Notes: generated by a model from the sequence alone, not told the origin. A stretch of DNA of 64,000 nucleotides from Promicromonospora panici (GCF_900608595.1 NZ_UWYY01000012.1:167430-231429); one strand, 5' to 3'; counted from the first letter of the stretch, positions 1-8,309 are shown. Translations and numbers: made by a program.

Positions 1-1
1 A

Positions 2-826
2 CTGGTCGGCAAACCTGTCGACCTCGCCGCGGACCACTCCTGGTTGCGCGCCCCGATGAGCGTCTCCTCCACGGTCGGGGACGGTTGGCTCTCCGCCGAG
101 GCCGCGCATCACGGCGGCACGGTGGACGACGACGTCGCACCCACGGAGCGTTCAGCGGACCCGGCACCCGGCCTGCTTCCGACGATGACGCTCCTCGACG
201 GTGCCGGCTTCGACGCCTCCCGGCTGGATCCACGGATCCGTGACTTCTACGAGCACACCGCCGCCTGGCACATGGAGGTGTGGACCGGATGGTCACCGCT
301 GTTCTGGCCGGCCGGTGAGCTGATCGCGCGGTTGTTCGGCCGCCGGGTGGAGCAGCTGTCTCTCCCGATGCGCCCGCTCGACGTCGCGCACGGGATGGAC
401 AGCCGGGTCCGCGTGATCCGCGACCGGGACGGCGAGCAGGTGGGCGCCGCGTGGCTGCGGACCCTCCGACCGTCGGGCCGCTATGTTTTCAGCGGCTGCT
501 ACTCGGCGCGTCGGCTCCCCGGCTCGGCACAGCCGAGCGTGCACGTCGCGTTCCCGCTCGAGTCCGGCAACGTCCAGGTGTTCCTGCGCCCGGTCGTCAG
601 TGACGGGGGCGGGCTCGTCCTGGAGTCGCCCCCAGGCCTGTTCGGGCAGGATGGCGCGTACGTCGTCGTCCACGACGGCGGACGGGACTTCGCGGCGCGT
701 GTCCCGCTGCACGAGACCTTCCGTCTGTACCGCGACCCGTACGGTGTGCTCCGCACCGACCACGAGCTGCGGGTGCGGCGCACCTGGATGATGCGCCTGC
801 ACTACAAGATGGAGCGCGCCCGATGA
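2..826 (+). CDS. Uncharacterised protein, 5' end possibly outside window
   Basis: I do not recognise this family. The reading frame is open from base 2, so the true start may lie upstream of the window. Internal candidates are a TTG at 44 and an ATG at 56. The protein has a Trp-rich central stretch (WHMEVWTGWSPLFWP) and an Arg-rich C-terminus ending near MMRLHYKMERAR. I see no signal peptide or clear membrane segment. The stop overlaps the ATG of the next gene (ATGA at 823), so the two are translationally coupled and probably act together. Function unknown. Confidence 0.6.
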   Translation: MVGKPVDLAADHSWLRAPMSVSSTVGDGWLSAEAAHHGGTVDDDVAPTERSADPAPGLLPTMTLLDGAGFDASRLDPRIRDFYEHTAAWHMEVWTGWSPLFWPAGELIARLFGRRVEQLSLPMRPLDVAHGMDSRVRVIRDRDGEQVGAAWLRTLRPSGRYVFSGCYSARRLPGSAQPSVHVAFPLESGNVQVFLRPVVSDGGGLVLESPPGLFGQDGAYVVVHDGGRDFAARVPLHETFRLYRDPYGVLRTDHELRVRRTWMMRLHYKMERAR

Positions 827-1521
827 TCCACACCTTTCACCTCGCCGAGCTGCCGGCCGCCGTGACGGCACGCGCGCTGCTGCGTCCGCCGTCGGGCGCC
901 GCCACGCCCGGACTGGACCACGCCGAGTGCCTGGCCCTCATGCGCCTGGGGGCGCCCACCGCCTCCGTGGACCGGCTGCAGCTACGCCGGATCGCGGTCT
1001 TCGCGCAGTGGCGCGACGAGGACGCCGTGGACCGCTTCCTGTCCGACGACGTCCTCGGCCGCCACCTGGCGACCGGCTGGCACGTCCGCCTGGAGTACCT
1101 GCGCCGCTGGTCCCGGCTGGCGGCCCTGCCCGGCCTGCCTGCCCGGACAGGCGACTGGGACCAGGACGAACCCGTGGTCGCGGTGACCGTCGCACGGATG
1201 CGTCTGCTGGAGGTCCCCCGGTTCCTGCGGTGGGGCAAGCCCGTCGAACGCCAGGTGCGCGACCATCCCGGCACCACGCTCGCCCTGGCCGCGTTCCGGC
1301 CGCCGCGCACGATCTCCACGTTCTCCGTGTGGCGCACCGTGCGCGAGATGGAGGAGATGGTGCACGGCCGCTCCGGCGTCCCCGCGGACCGGCGGCATGC
1401 GGACGCCATGGTCGAACGTCGGCGCCGCGACTTCCACCACGAGTTCGCGACGTTCCGCTTCCGCCCGCTCGCGGAGCACGGCACCTGGGAGGGGCGGACC
1501 GGGATGGTCCCGCTGAGCTGA
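823..1521 (+). CDS. Possible spheroidene-monooxygenase-like (CrtA-type fold) protein
   Basis: A 232-residue soluble protein that starts inside the stop codon of the preceding gene (ATGA). The layout resembles actinobacterial proteins annotated as spheroidene monooxygenase-like: conserved aromatic and Arg positions, a TFSVWRTVREMEEMVHG segment around residues 168-184, and a terminal ATFRFRPLAEHGTW segment. Those proteins are thought to have a dimeric alpha+beta barrel. I see no carotenoid gene nearby, so a carotenoid substrate is not supported. Its partner is the uncharacterised upstream protein. The family call is moderate; the function is unknown. Confidence 0.5.
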   Translation: MIHTFHLAELPAAVTARALLRPPSGAATPGLDHAECLALMRLGAPTASVDRLQLRRIAVFAQWRDEDAVDRFLSDDVLGRHLATGWHVRLEYLRRWSRLAALPGLPARTGDWDQDEPVVAVTVARMRLLEVPRFLRWGKPVERQVRDHPGTTLALAAFRPPRTISTFSVWRTVREMEEMVHGRSGVPADRRHADAMVERRRRDFHHEFATFRFRPLAEHGTWEGRTGMVPLS

Positions 1522-1623
1522 TCGGGCGCGTATCCAGGTGCGAGCGGCTGCTGGACGGGGCAGCATCGAGAACCCAGCCGCCGCACCGGACGAGCAGCTG
1601 GACGCACGCAGAGGAGTACGACC

Positions 1624-1989
1624 ATGAGCGAGTTCGCCGGGCCCACGGGGCCGATCCGCGACGTCGCCCCAGGGATGACAGTGATCGATGCCGACGGCGA
1701 GACCGTCGGGGCCGTGGACGATGTCCGCCTGGCTGACGCGGGCGCGACCACCGGCGCCGGCCAGTCGGCCGACCAGCCTGGTGGTCCGGTCGCGTGGATC
1801 GCCGAGGCGCTCACGACGGACACCGACCTGAGCCAACAGGCGCAGGAGCGCCTCACACGTCTGGGGTACGTCCGGGTCGACGCCAGCGGGCTGTTCTCCG
1901 GGCATCGTTACGTCGAACCGGACCAGATCGCCATGGTCACCGGCGAGGAGGTACGGCTGTCGGTCGCAGCGGACCAGTTGATCAGGTAG
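1624..1989 (+). CDS. PRC-barrel/DUF2171-like small protein
   Basis: A 121-residue acidic protein. The N-terminal part, with GMTVIDADGETVGAVDDV at about residues 18-35, has the beta-strand pattern of PRC-barrel or DUF2171 proteins. These are often linked to stress response or to binding of RNA or photosystem parts; that is family knowledge, not shown here. The ATG follows a GGAG ribosome site at about 1612. It stands between unrelated genes and is probably transcribed alone or with the DUF4193 gene 38 bases downstream. Confidence 0.6.
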   Translation: MSEFAGPTGPIRDVAPGMTVIDADGETVGAVDDVRLADAGATTGAGQSADQPGGPVAWIAEALTTDTDLSQQAQERLTRLGYVRVDASGLFSGHRYVEPDQIAMVTGEEVRLSVAADQLIR

Positions 1990-2027
1990 ACGCGTGCCGG
2001 AGACGGCCTGACGACGGAGAACACGAC

Positions 2028-2333
2028 ATGGCAACTGACTACGACGCCCCACGCAAGACCGTCGAGGACGAAGAGGTCGAGCGGGATTCGATCCAGGAGC
2101 TGCAGGCACGTCGTGCTGACAAGGCCTCGGAGGTTGTGGACCTGGACGAGAACGAGGTGACGGAAGGCTTCGAGCCGCCGGGCGCCGACCTGTCCGGCGA
2201 GGAGCTCACCATACGTGTGCTGCCCCCGCAGGCTGACGAGTTCACGTGTTCCAGCTGCTTCCTCGTGCACCACCGCAGCCAACGTGCCTACGAGAGCGCT
2301 GGCCAGGTGCTGTGCACGGAGTGCGTCGCCTGA
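2028..2333 (+). CDS. DUF4193 family zinc-ribbon protein
   Basis: A 101-residue protein typical of the actinobacterial DUF4193 family. It starts MATDYDAPRK, has a strongly acidic middle, and ends in two CxxC pairs (C74/C77 in TCSSCFLVHHRSQ and C96/C99 in LCTECVA) that would hold one zinc ion. Length and both motifs fit the family closely. The biochemical role is unknown; these genes are usually small, well expressed housekeeping genes. The ATG at 2028 was chosen because it gives the conserved N-terminus; an upstream extension in the same frame lacks family features. Confidence 0.85.
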   Translation: MATDYDAPRKTVEDEEVERDSIQELQARRADKASEVVDLDENEVTEGFEPPGADLSGEELTIRVLPPQADEFTCSSCFLVHHRSQRAYESAGQVLCTECVA

Positions 2334-2417
2334 TCAGTCTTCCCGCCTGACGGGCGCAGCAGAGGTCTCAGGTGGACGGAGCCGGGCGCCGGTCCCGGGC
2401 GCCGGTTACCCTACGGC

Positions 2418-3917
2418 GTGCCAACGAAAGCAGGGATCGACCCGGACGAGCTTGCCACCACCCTTCGGGTGCTGGGCCGGCTCAAGGACCTCGACCCCAA
2501 CCATCCCGACGTCCAGACGGTCAAACGGGCGACCGGCTACATGTGGAAGCTGCTCAAGAAGTCCCGTAAGGCCGCAGTTCGCGACGAGCGTCAGGCGCAC
2601 GACCGGAGCGTCATCGAGCAGACGGCGACCGGTTCGGCGGAGCGGATCGACGACGAGACCGCCGGCATCCCGCTGGTCTCGACCGTGCGGGGGGCGTTCG
2701 CCGGGGAGCTGCGCACCGCCCGCGGCTGCTACATCTGCAAGACGGACTACACGCTGGTCGACTCGTTCTACCACGGGCTGTGCCCGGCCTGTGCCGCGAA
2801 GAGCCACGCGCGGCGCGACCAGCGCACGGACCTGACCGGCCGCCGCGCGTTGCTCACCGGGGGCCGGGCGAAGATCGGCATGTACATCGCGTTGCGCCTG
2901 CTGCGCGACGGCGCTCACCTCACCGTCACCACGCGCTTCCCGAAGGACGCGGTGCGCCGCTTCTCGGCGATGCCCGACGCCGCCGACTGGCTGCACCGGC
3001 TCAAGATCGTCGGCATCGACCTGCGTGATCCCACACAGGTGATCGCCCTGGCCGACGACGTCGCCGCGGCGGGCCCGCTGGACATCCTGATCAACAACGC
3101 CTGCCAGACGGTCCGCCGGTCCCCCGGGGCCTACTCGCAGCTCGTCGCGGGCGAGTCGACGCCGGTCGCCCCGCTTCCCCACGGGCTGGTAGCGCCGGAG
3201 ATGGTCACGTTCGATCGCATCTCCGAGGCCCACCCCGCCGCGATCGCTGGGGCGCTGACCGCCTTGTCGGTCGCCCACCACGAGGGGCAGTCGCAGGACG
3301 ACGCCGTCGCGATGCACAGCGCGGCGTCCCTGACGGCGCTGGCACTCCGCGCGGGCTCGGCCTCCCTGGACGCCCACCTGGCCGGCACCGCCGTCGACGC
3401 CGGCGGGCTCCTCCCCGACCTGCAGACGACCAACTCGTGGACCCAGGTCGTGGACGAGGTCGACCCGCTGGAGCTCCTGGAGGTCCAGCTCTGCAACGCG
3501 ATCGCGCCGTTCCTGCTGATCTCCCGGCTGCGGCCGGCGATGCGGGCCGCGACGTCCAAGGCGCGACGCGGGTACGTCGTCAACGTCTCGGCGATGGAGG
3601 GACAGTTCTCCCGCCGTTACAAGTCCGCGGGACACCCGCACACCAACATGGCCAAGGCCGCCCTCAACATGCTGACCCGGACCTCCGCGGCGGAGATGTT
3701 CGAGAAGGACCGGGTCCTGATGACCGCGGTGGACACCGGGTGGATCACGGACGAGCGCCCGCACCAGGAGAAGCTGCGGATCGCCGCCGAAGGCTGGCAT
3801 GCGCCCCTCGACCTGGTCGACGGCGCCGCCCGCGTCTATGACCCGATCGTCCAGGGCGAGGCCGGGACCGACCTGTACGGCTGCTTCCTCAAGGACTACG
3901 AGCCGTCGCCCTGGTAG
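2418..3917 (+). CDS. SDR oxidoreductase with N-terminal zinc-ribbon domain and altered active site
   Basis: A 499-residue protein from a GTG start. Residues 1-140 form an unusual N-terminal region with a four-cysteine cluster (C104-x2-C107 and C122-x2-C125) that looks like a zinc ribbon. Residues 141-490 are a Rossmann-fold short-chain dehydrogenase. The nucleotide loop reads TGGRAKIG (147-154) instead of TGxxxGxG, and NNACQT is the usual NNAG-type motif. The expected YxxxK is TNMAK, so Lys413 is kept but Tyr is replaced by Thr409. I recognise this as a variant SDR class with TGGRxKIG; the substrate is unknown. It may bind NAD(P) without standard chemistry. Confidence 0.75.
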   Translation: MPTKAGIDPDELATTLRVLGRLKDLDPNHPDVQTVKRATGYMWKLLKKSRKAAVRDERQAHDRSVIEQTATGSAERIDDETAGIPLVSTVRGAFAGELRTARGCYICKTDYTLVDSFYHGLCPACAAKSHARRDQRTDLTGRRALLTGGRAKIGMYIALRLLRDGAHLTVTTRFPKDAVRRFSAMPDAADWLHRLKIVGIDLRDPTQVIALADDVAAAGPLDILINNACQTVRRSPGAYSQLVAGESTPVAPLPHGLVAPEMVTFDRISEAHPAAIAGALTALSVAHHEGQSQDDAVAMHSAASLTALALRAGSASLDAHLAGTAVDAGGLLPDLQTTNSWTQVVDEVDPLELLEVQLCNAIAPFLLISRLRPAMRAATSKARRGYVVNVSAMEGQFSRRYKSAGHPHTNMAKAALNMLTRTSAAEMFEKDRVLMTAVDTGWITDERPHQEKLRIAAEGWHAPLDLVDGAARVYDPIVQGEAGTDLYGCFLKDYEPSPW

Positions 3918-3936
3918 ACCTGATTCGGGCCCGAAC

Positions 3937-3954
3937 TAGGGACTAAAGTCCCTA
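3937..3954. promoter_or_regulatory. DosR/DevR-like palindrome
   Basis: TAGGGACTAAAGTCCCTA is a perfect palindrome that contains the core GGGACTWWAGTCCC of the mycobacterial DosR (DevR) hypoxia-response box. It lies 20 bases after the SDR stop codon and 36 bases before the TPP riboswitch, where a promoter for the riboswitch transcript would sit. A GC-rich palindrome (CCAGCCCGGGCTGG, 3960-3973) follows it. No DosR-type regulator gene is in the window, so use by such a regulator is inference. It could also serve as a stem-loop at the SDR 3' end. Confidence 0.5.
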
Positions 3955-3990
3955 CCCAACCAGCCCGGGCTGGAGCAACATAGCAAGTGG

Positions 3991-4105
3991 CCTGCGAGAC
4001 AGGCGAGGGAGCCGAGAGGCTGAGAGGCCAGAAGGTTGAAAAACCAGCTGGCGACCCCCACAACCTGATCCGGACAATGCCGGCGAAGGGAAATCGCCTC
4101 GCAGG
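3991..4105 (+). promoter_or_regulatory. TPP (thi-box) riboswitch, orphan
   Basis: Both conserved blocks of the thiamine pyrophosphate aptamer are present: GGCTGAGA at 4018-4025 and AACCTGATCCGGACAATGCC at 4062-4081, followed by GGCGAAGGGA. A closing stem pairs CCTGCGA (3991-3997) with TCGCAGG (4099-4105), and GGCG (4001-4004) with CGCC (4095-4098). GGGAGCC and ACCCCC give the inner helix. Such elements normally control thiamine genes just downstream. Here only 22 bases separate it from a strong hairpin, and the next gene faces the other way, so it has no visible target. Confidence 0.9.
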
Positions 4106-4127
4106 TCCTTTACATGCCTTGAGCAGA

Positions 4128-4168
4128 CAGGGAGGCTCCGCGGACACGATGTCCGCGGAGCCTCCCTG
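4128..4168. terminator. Bidirectional hairpin terminator
   Basis: A perfect 19-bp inverted repeat (4128-4146 with 4150-4168) with a 3-base loop. It can end the riboswitch transcript on the plus strand and the rhamnogalacturonan lyase transcript on the minus strand. Its central 21 bp (4138-4158) recur exactly at 6645-6665 in the terminator on the other side of the lyase gene. Confidence 0.8.
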
Positions 4169-4195
4169 CTGGCAGCGCCGCGACGTCTGTCGCGG

Positions 4196-6412
4196 TTACG
4201 GGGTGTGGATGTCGGGCCAGGGGTAGCTGCTGACCTCGCTGCCGATGTGGAAGCTCGGGTGCGGCGGCTGGTTGTAGGCGGTGTTCTGCCAGGCGATCGC
4301 CACGCGGTACTGGACGTCGTGCATCAGCGTCGCGATGCGCAGGTTCGTCCTGTGCGGTGTGGCATAGATGCGCAGCGCGGAGGAGTCACTGGTCCGCCAG
4401 ACCACCTCTTCGCGCCAGTCGCCGAACAGGTCCGCCGACAGGCTCGGCGTGGACTTGGTGCCGTTGTTCGACGCCACGCCCGACCCGGTCAACGCCGTCC
4501 CGGAGGGATAGTCGGTGATCCGGGTGCCGTCGAGGAGCTCGCGCTCACCGTCGCCGTCCCACCACGCCAGGAAGTTCGTCGAGGCCGGCTTGGCGCCGAC
4601 AGAGCTTCCTGAGGCGTTCCGCAGGTCCGACACGTTCGAGGACCAGAACTCGCCCCCGGGATTGGCGGTCGTGACGTTCGCGGCGACGCCGCGGCCGTTG
4701 TCGCCGCTGGGGCTGGTCTGGAACAGGACCGAGCCGTTGGAGCCGATGAGGCTGGACGACGGGTCGCTGCTGCTCTCGTGCACCATGAACACCTCTTGAC
4801 CCGCACGGCTGGGCACGAAGTCCGAGACGTGGAGCGCGTCGCCGTGGCCCATCCGGGAGTTCCACAGCGCGTTGCCGTCCGAGCCGACCACCATCGCCCC
4901 GTAGACCACGTCCTGGCGGCCGTCGCCGTTCAGGTCGGCGATGGACAGGCTGTGCGCGCCCTGGCCCCGGTACTGCGAACCCTCGACGTCGGAGTCGAAG
5001 ATCCACCGCGTCGAGAGGTTCTGGCCGTCGAAGTCCACGGCCCAGATCACCGAACGGGTGTAGTAGCCCCGCGCGAAGATCATCGACGGCGTGGCCCCGT
5101 CGAGGTAGGCGGTGCCGGCCAGGAAGCGGTCGACCCGGTTGCCGTAGTTGTCGCCCCAGCTCGACACGTTGCCTCGCGGGGGCTGGTAGTCGACGGTGTC
5201 GATCGCGCCGCCCGTACGGCCGTCGAAGATGGTCAGGTACTCCGGTCCGGTCAGGATGTAGCCGCTGCTGTTGCGGTGGTCGGCGCCGGCGTTGCCGATG
5301 ACGACGCCACGGCCGTCGCGCGTGCCGTCGGCGGTCTTCATGGCGATCTCGGCGTCGCCGTCACCGTCGTAGTCGTATACCTGGAACTGGGTGTAGTGGG
5401 CACCGGAGCGGATGTTGCGCCCCAGGTCGATCCGCCACAGGCGGGTTCCCTGGAGGGTGTAGGCGTCGATGATGGTGTTGTCGGTGACGCCGGACTGCGC
5501 GTTGTCCTTGGCGTTGGTGGGGTACCACTTGACGATGTACTCGTAGTCCCCGTCGCCGTCCAGGTCGGCGACGCTGGCGTCGTTCGCCTCGTGGCTGCTC
5601 GTGGGCCGGCTGATCGGGACGTCGAGGTAGCCACCGGAGCCGAACCTGGCCTCGGTGCCCGAGCGCGTCCCCTCGGAGCCGCCGGTGACGGCCGCGACGG
5701 TGTAGGTTCCGTTGCCGCTGCTGTCGAGATAGTTCGTGGCGCCGGTGATCGGCGACGCGTTGAGCTTCTGCCCGTCGCGGTAGACGTTGAAGGCCACGTT
5801 CTGGTCGTCGGTGCCCAGCAGCCGCCAGCTGACGAGGTTGCCGCTCCCCGAAGGCACGACGGTCACGCCGCGGGTGAGCGCCTCGACCTCGTAGACGCCG
5901 TCGCCTCCGCCGGGTTCCCCGGAGCCGCCGGTCGTGACGTCCAGGTAGTCGATGTTCGCCAGGCCGCTCGCACCGGTGGCCCGCAGGCGGACGGTGTTCG
6001 CGCCCGCGTTGAGCTGAACGGTGATGGTCTGGGTCGCCCAGCTCGTCCAGGCACCGGTGGACCCGAACTGCTCGGTCTGCACCACCGCGCCGTTCACGAC
6101 GACCTCGCCCGGCCTGCCGTCCGTTCCGCCGTTGGCATAGCCGAACGTCAGGGTCACCGTGCCCGCTGCGGCGGCGTCGACCCTGAACTCGACCGCGGCT
6201 CCGACAGCATTGTCGGTGTTGCAGAATCCGCTGCCCGAGTGCCCGGCGTGGTTGGACTCGATCAAGCCACCACAGACGGCCGGGGCGGCCTCGGCCTCAT
6301 GGCGGACCGTGGCCGCGTGGGCGGTGTTCAGTGCGACGACGCTCGACGCGACGACGGCGAGGCCGGATAGCCCTGCCACGAGCGTCATTCGGGTACTTCT
6401 TCGCCTTGACAT
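4196..6412 (-). CDS. Secreted rhamnogalacturonan lyase, polysaccharide lyase family 11, with N-terminal CBM
   Basis: Cleaves the rhamnogalacturonan I backbone of pectin by beta-elimination outside the cell (family knowledge). The start at 6412 follows an AGAGGAG ribosome site. Of 738 residues, 1-33 form a signal peptide ending AHA, about 35-165 form a CBM35-like beta-sandwich (VRHEAEAAPAV, then CNTDNAVGAAVEF), and the rest is PL11. The catalytic part shows the Ca2+-binding repeats VADLDGDGDYEY, YDYDGDGDAE and IADLNGDGRQD typical of YesW/YesX-type enzymes. It is monocistronic between two terminators. Three LacI-type palindromes upstream suggest sugar-dependent repression. An extra 29-residue N-terminal extension is possible but lacks a ribosome site. 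Confidence 0.92.
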   Translation of the reverse strand: MSRRRSTRMTLVAGLSGLAVVASSVVALNTAHAATVRHEAEAAPAVCGGLIESNHAGHSGSGFCNTDNAVGAAVEFRVDAAAAGTVTLTFGYANGGTDGRPGEVVVNGAVVQTEQFGSTGAWTSWATQTITVQLNAGANTVRLRATGASGLANIDYLDVTTGGSGEPGGGDGVYEVEALTRGVTVVPSGSGNLVSWRLLGTDDQNVAFNVYRDGQKLNASPITGATNYLDSSGNGTYTVAAVTGGSEGTRSGTEARFGSGGYLDVPISRPTSSHEANDASVADLDGDGDYEYIVKWYPTNAKDNAQSGVTDNTIIDAYTLQGTRLWRIDLGRNIRSGAHYTQFQVYDYDGDGDAEIAMKTADGTRDGRGVVIGNAGADHRNSSGYILTGPEYLTIFDGRTGGAIDTVDYQPPRGNVSSWGDNYGNRVDRFLAGTAYLDGATPSMIFARGYYTRSVIWAVDFDGQNLSTRWIFDSDVEGSQYRGQGAHSLSIADLNGDGRQDVVYGAMVVGSDGNALWNSRMGHGDALHVSDFVPSRAGQEVFMVHESSSDPSSSLIGSNGSVLFQTSPSGDNGRGVAANVTTANPGGEFWSSNVSDLRNASGSSVGAKPASTNFLAWWDGDGERELLDGTRITDYPSGTALTGSGVASNNGTKSTPSLSADLFGDWREEVVWRTSDSSALRIYATPHRTNLRIATLMHDVQYRVAIAWQNTAYNQPPHPSFHIGSEVSSYPWPDIHTP

Positions 6413-6537
6413 AGTTTCGCTCCTCTTTGAGCTGGCTCGACTTGAGACGGCGCGGCCATGGGGGCACGGCCGGGGATCTTGCGAGGCGCGATGAGGCAAA
6501 CGGGCCCCATCGCCACGATGTCATCGAAAAACCGAAC

Positions 6538-6621
6538 TTGAATCGATCCAATCCGGCGTCGTTGACCGTATGGTAAGCGTTTGCCTGGTGTCAACGGGTA
6601 CCCGATAGTTAATCGATTAGC
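6538..6621. promoter_or_regulatory. Three LacI-type palindromes upstream of the PL11 gene
   Basis: Three 14-bp imperfect palindromes centred on CG, the mark of LacI-family operators: TTGAATCGATCCAA (6538-6551), GGTAAGCGTTTGCC (6572-6585) and GTTAATCGATTAGC (6608-6621). They lie 126-209 bases upstream of the lyase start in the only promoter region available. They differ from the AACGTTATC operators of the 38-47 kb island, so a different regulator, not in this window, is likely. Direct binding is inference. Confidence 0.5.
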
Positions 6622-6638
6622 CGCTGGCTCAACGCAGA

Positions 6639-6671
6639 AGGGCCCCGCGGACACGATGTCCGCGGGGCCCT
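6639..6671 (-). terminator. Hairpin terminator after pdxS
   Basis: A perfect 15-bp inverted repeat (6639-6653 with 6657-6671) with loop CGA, 17 bases past the pdxS stop codon. It shares its central 21 bp exactly with the terminator at 4128-4168. Confidence 0.75.
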
Positions 6672-6687
6672 CCGTCGAAGCCCTAGC

Positions 6688-7602
6688 TCACCAGCCGCGC
6701 TCCGCCAGCCGCACCGGCGCCGGCTCCTCCTCGACGTTGATGCCGACCATCGCCTCGCCGAGGCCGCGCGAGACCTTGGCGATCACGTCGGCGTCGTCGA
6801 AGAACGTCGTGGCCTGCACGATGGCCTTCGCGCGCTGCGCCGGGTTGCCCGACTTGAAGATGCCGGAGCCGACGAACACACCCTCGGCGCCGAGCTGCAT
6901 CATCATCGCGGCGTCGGCCGGGGTGGCGATGCCGCCCGCGGTGAACAGCACGACCGGCAGCTTGCCCTCGCGGGCTACCTCCGCCACCAGCTCGTACGGT
7001 GCCTGCAGCTCCTTGGCGGCGACGAACAGCTCGTCCTCCGGCAGCGAGGTCAGGCGGCGGATCTGCTGGCGGATCTGGCGCATGTGCGTGGTCGCGTTGG
7101 AGACGTCGCCCGTGCCGGCCTCGCCCTTCGAGCGGATCATCGCGGCGCCCTCGGTGATGCGGCGCAGCGCCTCACCCAGGTTGGTCGCGCCGCACACGAA
7201 CGGCACGGTGAAGCCCCACTTGTCGATGTGGTTCGCGTAGTCCGCGGGGGTCAGCACCTCGGACTCGTCGATGTAGTCGACACCCAGGGACTGCAGCACC
7301 TGGGCCTCGACGAAGTGCCCGATGCGAGCCTTCGCCATCACGGGGATGGAGACGGCCTCGATGATGCCGTCGATCATGTCGGGGTCGCTCATGCGCGACA
7401 CGCCGCCCTGCGCGCGGATGTCCGCGGGCACCCGCTCCAGCGCCATGACGGCCACCGCGCCCGCGTCCTCGGCGATCTTCGCCTGGTCGGGCGTGACGAC
7501 GTCCATGATGACGCCGCCCTTGAGCATCTCGGCCATGCCACGCTTCACGCGCGCGGTGCCGACCGTACCCACGGTGTTCTCGCCGGTCACGGATTCAGTC
7601 AC
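6688..7602 (-). CDS. pdxS: Pyridoxal 5'-phosphate synthase subunit PdxS
   Basis: The synthase subunit of the DXP-independent vitamin B6 pathway. It builds PLP from ribose 5-phosphate, glyceraldehyde 3-phosphate and ammonia, with ammonia delivered by the glutaminase PdxT. The 304-residue TIM barrel is full length. Asp34 (IMDVVTP), the ribose-binding Lys91 ([10 protein letters not shown]) and the second Lys159 (RSKGEAGTG) are all present. It lies 119 bases after the 3' end of the membrane-protein gene at the tail of the thrS-pimA operon and may have its own promoter in that gap. A terminator follows at once; pdxT, usually next, is absent from this window. Confidence 0.97.
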   Translation of the reverse strand: MTESVTGENTVGTVGTARVKRGMAEMLKGGVIMDVVTPDQAKIAEDAGAVAVMALERVPADIRAQGGVSRMSDPDMIDGIIEAVSIPVMAKARIGHFVEAQVLQSLGVDYIDESEVLTPADYANHIDKWGFTVPFVCGATNLGEALRRITEGAAMIRSKGEAGTGDVSNATTHMRQIRQQIRRLTSLPEDELFVAAKELQAPYELVAEVAREGKLPVVLFTAGGIATPADAAMMMQLGAEGVFVGSGIFKSGNPAQRAKAIVQATTFFDDADVIAKVSRGLGEAMVGINVEEEPAPVRLAERGW

Positions 7603-7721
7603 GGTTACCTCGCAAAGTTCTCGCCGATGGGATCGACGCCGGTCGTTCCGGGCGCGGTCGGCGCCCTGAGTCGATCCTATCGCCCGGCCCTACCAGGAAT
7701 CGCCCGCCGTTCGCCCAGCGG

Positions 7722-8309
7722 TCACCCGCCATTCGGCTCCAGGGCGTGCGGCAGAGCGTCGTCCAGCTCCACCGTGCGTGGCATCGGCGCCCGGCCGGCC
7801 AGGTGGAACATCCGTACGTGCCGGAGGCGGCGCACGCGGCGGGCCTGAGCCACGGCCTCGTTGTGGAAGCGGCGCGCCAGCGTCGCCCGGTACCAGGCCG
7901 CGGACAGCCCCGCCACCACCTCGCCCGACGGCCCGTCCAGCAGCACCCGGATCGCCTCGGGGGCGCCCAGCGCCTCCCGCAGCGTCGCCGTCAGCCCTGA
8001 CTCGGCCCGCTCGCGGTCCGCGCCCAGCCCGTCCATCTTCAGCGCGGCGGCGGGAGAGGTGACAGGCCCCGCGTCCGACGCCGCGTACGCCGCGTCGGCC
8101 ACCAGGATGGCGCTCGCAGGGTCCAGCGCACCTGACGCCGCGAGCTCGACCGCCGCGGACGCGCGCCGCACCAGCTGCGCGTCGAGCGCTATGCGGGACG
8201 CGGCGACCTTGCGGTGCAGGCGGTCCAGCCGGGACGCTCCGCGCCAGGCGAGCAGCAGGCCCACCGCGAGCGCCCCCAGCACTACGAGCGCGATCTCGGA
8301 CCAGCTCAT
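7722..8309 (-). CDS. Membrane-anchored protein of the PIM operon, LemA-like
   Basis: A 195-residue protein with one N-terminal membrane segment (residues 4-23), then a mostly helical, Ala- and Arg-rich domain that should be cytoplasmic and recalls LemA-type coiled helices. Proteins of this type sit after pimA in many actinobacteria; their biochemical role is not known to me. The ATG overlaps the pimA stop (ATGA), so it is translationally coupled to pimA. The likely role is support of membrane lipid or PIM synthesis, by context only. Confidence 0.7.
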   Translation of the reverse strand: MSWSEIALVVLGALAVGLLLAWRGASRLDRLHRKVAASRIALDAQLVRRASAAVELAASGALDPASAILVADAAYAASDAGPVTSPAAALKMDGLGADRERAESGLTATLREALGAPEAIRVLLDGPSGEVVAGLSAAWYRATLARRFHNEAVAQARRVRRLRHVRMFHLAGRAPMPRTVELDDALPHALEPNGG

